From Flavobacterium sp. CS20 (GTDB taxonomy: Bacteria; Bacteroidota; Bacteroidia; Flavobacteriales; Flavobacteriaceae), in contig NZ_CP073015.1 of the NCBI RefSeq assembly GCF_018080005.1, positions 2,570,501 through 2,634,500 on the forward strand: 64,000 nucleotides of DNA. The letters are read 5' to 3'. Positions within the stretch are counted from its first letter, which is position 1. Every line of letters starts with the position of its first letter. Of this stretch, positions 62,481 through 64,000 are shown piece after piece. The notes beneath the pieces were generated by a model, which was not told the DNA's origin, ran no database searches, and saw only the letters and a list, made by a program, of their open reading frames with translations. A program made the position numbers and the translations under genes.

Positions 62481-63908
62481 TTACTCTACTAAGCGTTTGT
62501 CAAGGTCTTCAACAAATTTTTTGAATTGCTTGTCCGTTGAAGTTAAATTGCTAACGGTTTTACAAGCGTGCAGAACGGTAGCGTGATCTCTATCGCCAAT
62601 TTGTTTACCAATGCTAGCCAGCGAAGCTTTGGTCATTTTTTTGGCAAAATACATTGCTATTTGTCTGGCTTGAACGATGTGTCGTTTACGGGTTTTAGAT
62701 TGTAATGTGTCCGTATCCATTTGAAAATAACTGCTTACCACTTTTTGAATGTGGTCTATAGAAATTTCTTTTTTAGAATTGTGGACATAATTATCTACGA
62801 TTTTTTTTGCCAAAATCAAATCCACCTCTTCTTTATTAAATGAAGAATGAGCGATTAAGGAGATAATAGCACCTTCAAGTTCTCTGATATTACTCTTGAT
62901 GTTTTGGGCAACAAAATCTATAATGTCTTTACCTATTTCTACACCATCGCGATAGAGTTTGTTGCTAATGATTTTCTTACGGGTTTCGTAATCAGGTTTG
63001 AGCAATTCTGCTGATAAGCCCCATTTAAAACGTGATAGCAAGCGTTTTTCTATTTCTTGCATATCAACTGGTGCTTTATCACTGGTTAAAATGACTTGCT
63101 TGCCATTTTGATGTAAATGATTAAAAATATGGAAAAAAACATCTTGTGTGCCTTTTTTGCCCGACAGCAATTGAATGTCATCCACAATAAGTACATCAAT
63201 GACTTGATAGAAATGGATAAAGTCGTTTCTGGTGTTTTTCCTTACCGATTCTATATATTGTTGAGTAAATTTTTCAGCCGAAATGTAAAGCACAGTTTTG
63301 TTGGGGTGTTTGTCTTTAACATCAACACCAATAGCGTGAGCCAAATGTGTTTTGCCCAAACCTACACCACCAAAAACAAGTAGTGGATTAAAAGACGTGC
63401 CACCAGGTTTTGCCGAAACTGCTTTTTCTGCAGAACGAGCTAAACGGTTAGAATCGCCTTCAAGAAAATTATCAAAATTATAATTAGAATTGAGTTGTGA
63501 ATCAATTTTTAAATTTCTAATACCTGGTATGACAAAAGGATTTTTTAACTCGGGATTTTTTGTGTTAAGTGCCATATTAACGTCTTGAGAATTGACTTTG
63601 CTTCGCTGTGAACTTGGTATTTTTTCTGTAAAAGCTGGCTTTTTGCCCCTTGCATTTTCCATTCTTATCACATAAATAAGCTTAGCATAATCGCCTAAAG
63701 TTTTATTAAGTGCTACGCGAAGCAATTTGACGTAGTGTTCTTCAAGCCATTCATAAAAAAATTTAGAAGGCACTTGAATACTTAATGCGTTATCAGATAG
63801 CTTAACAGCTTTTATGGGCTCAAACCATGTTTTGTATGCTTGTGGTGTGATGTTATCTTCTATAAAAGACAAACAATTTTCCCAAACTGATTCCGCAGTT
63901 TTATTCAT
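62481..63908 (-). CDS. dnaA: Chromosomal replication initiator protein DnaA
   Basis: Initiator AAA+ protein of 475 residues: N-terminal DnaB-interaction domain (1-85), low-complexity linker (about 85-130), AAA+ domain with Walker A G-G-V-G-L-G-K-T-H and Walker B L-I-V-D-D-I-Q-L-L, and C-terminal DNA-binding domain with the signature G-D-R-D-H-A-T-V-L-H-A. The N-terminal segment is intact. No dnaN is adjacent within the window. DnaA boxes were not found by eye in the short upstream region available. Confidence 0.97.
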   Translation of the reverse strand: MNKTAESVWENCLSFIEDNITPQAYKTWFEPIKAVKLSDNALSIQVPSKFFYEWLEEHYVKLLRVALNKTLGDYAKLIYVIRMENARGKKPAFTEKIPSSQRSKVNSQDVNMALNTKNPELKNPFVIPGIRNLKIDSQLNSNYNFDNFLEGDSNRLARSAEKAVSAKPGGTSFNPLLVFGGVGLGKTHLAHAIGVDVKDKHPNKTVLYISAEKFTQQYIESVRKNTRNDFIHFYQVIDVLIVDDIQLLSGKKGTQDVFFHIFNHLHQNGKQVILTSDKAPVDMQEIEKRLLSRFKWGLSAELLKPDYETRKKIISNKLYRDGVEIGKDIIDFVAQNIKSNIRELEGAIISLIAHSSFNKEEVDLILAKKIVDNYVHNSKKEISIDHIQKVVSSYFQMDTDTLQSKTRKRHIVQARQIAMYFAKKMTKASLASIGKQIGDRDHATVLHACKTVSNLTSTDKQFKKFVEDLDKRLVE

Positions 63909-64000
63909 AATTAATCTTAAATTTACAATTTTTGGAGGTGAAAATTACCCCGTTTTGATATGGCAAATATGTGAACAAATCATTTCATAAAAAAATAAAA

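Noticed and set aside
63909..64000. Replication origin upstream of dnaA
   Set aside because: Only 92 bp are visible and no DnaA boxes (TTATCCACA-like) were found; dnaA is often away from the origin in Bacteroidota.

Overview
The window is AT-rich chromosomal DNA from a member of Bacteroidota, most likely family Flavobacteriaceae. The lineage call rests on several things visible in the sequence: promoters of the TTG-N17-23-TAnnTTTG type, a C-terminal type IX secretion sorting domain, a complete Bat (aerotolerance) operon, a long-form GAPDH with an N-terminal extension, DUF4286, an OlsF-type lipid acyltransferase fusion and an UpxY-type NusG paralogue next to the polysaccharide locus. Genus cannot be fixed from the sequence alone.

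Layout. 1-4.8 kb: peptide use (secreted dipeptidyl peptidase IV and a POT transporter, separated by a small-protein/nucleotidyltransferase pair) and TspO. 5-6.6 kb: a frameshifted secreted glycoside-hydrolase-like gene. 6.7-15.4 kb: housekeeping genes (TPR protein, alr-tdk, rsmI, an S41 protease, dCMP deaminase, HupE-like). tRNA-Ala at 15.44 kb is followed by about 0.9 kb of tandem palindromic repeats. 16.6-28.3 kb: a surface-polysaccharide cluster read leftward (rfbD, upxY, rfbC, an IS remnant, acetyltransferases, wzx, wzy, three glycosyltransferases and two initiating sugar transferases). 28.7-39.7 kb: GAPDH, a degenerate IS/repeat island, HIT protein, OlsF-like acyltransferase, aspartate kinase, fbp, an SMP-30-like lipoprotein and a phosphate transporter with a PhoU-like partner. 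39.8-40.0 kb: two tRNA-Val genes. 41.3-50.4 kb: the moxR-DUF58-Bat operon. 50.4-59.3 kb: SulP transporter with carbonic anhydrase, hpt-adk, a hydrolase, engB, a ClC channel and a hydratase. 59.3-61.8 kb: feoA-feoB plus a 40-residue FeoB-associated protein. 62.0-63.9 kb: low-molecular-weight phosphatase and dnaA.

Functional links. DPP IV and the POT carrier form a peptide-scavenging pair. The polysaccharide cluster holds initiation, assembly, flipping, polymerisation and rhamnose-precursor functions, with UpxY near the promoter end as the probable processive antiterminator. SulP and carbonic anhydrase form a probable bicarbonate-uptake pair. The Bat operon couples a MoxR ATPase to von Willebrand A and TPR proteins at the inner membrane.

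The most notable features are not a new multi-gene system. They are (a) six small lesions in otherwise well-conserved genes, four of which look like loss of one base; (b) a family of dispersed palindromic repeats, one copy of which is built in frame into a glycosyltransferase gene; and (c) decayed insertion-sequence remnants in and beside the polysaccharide cluster. The lesions could be real gene decay or assembly errors; reads are needed to decide.
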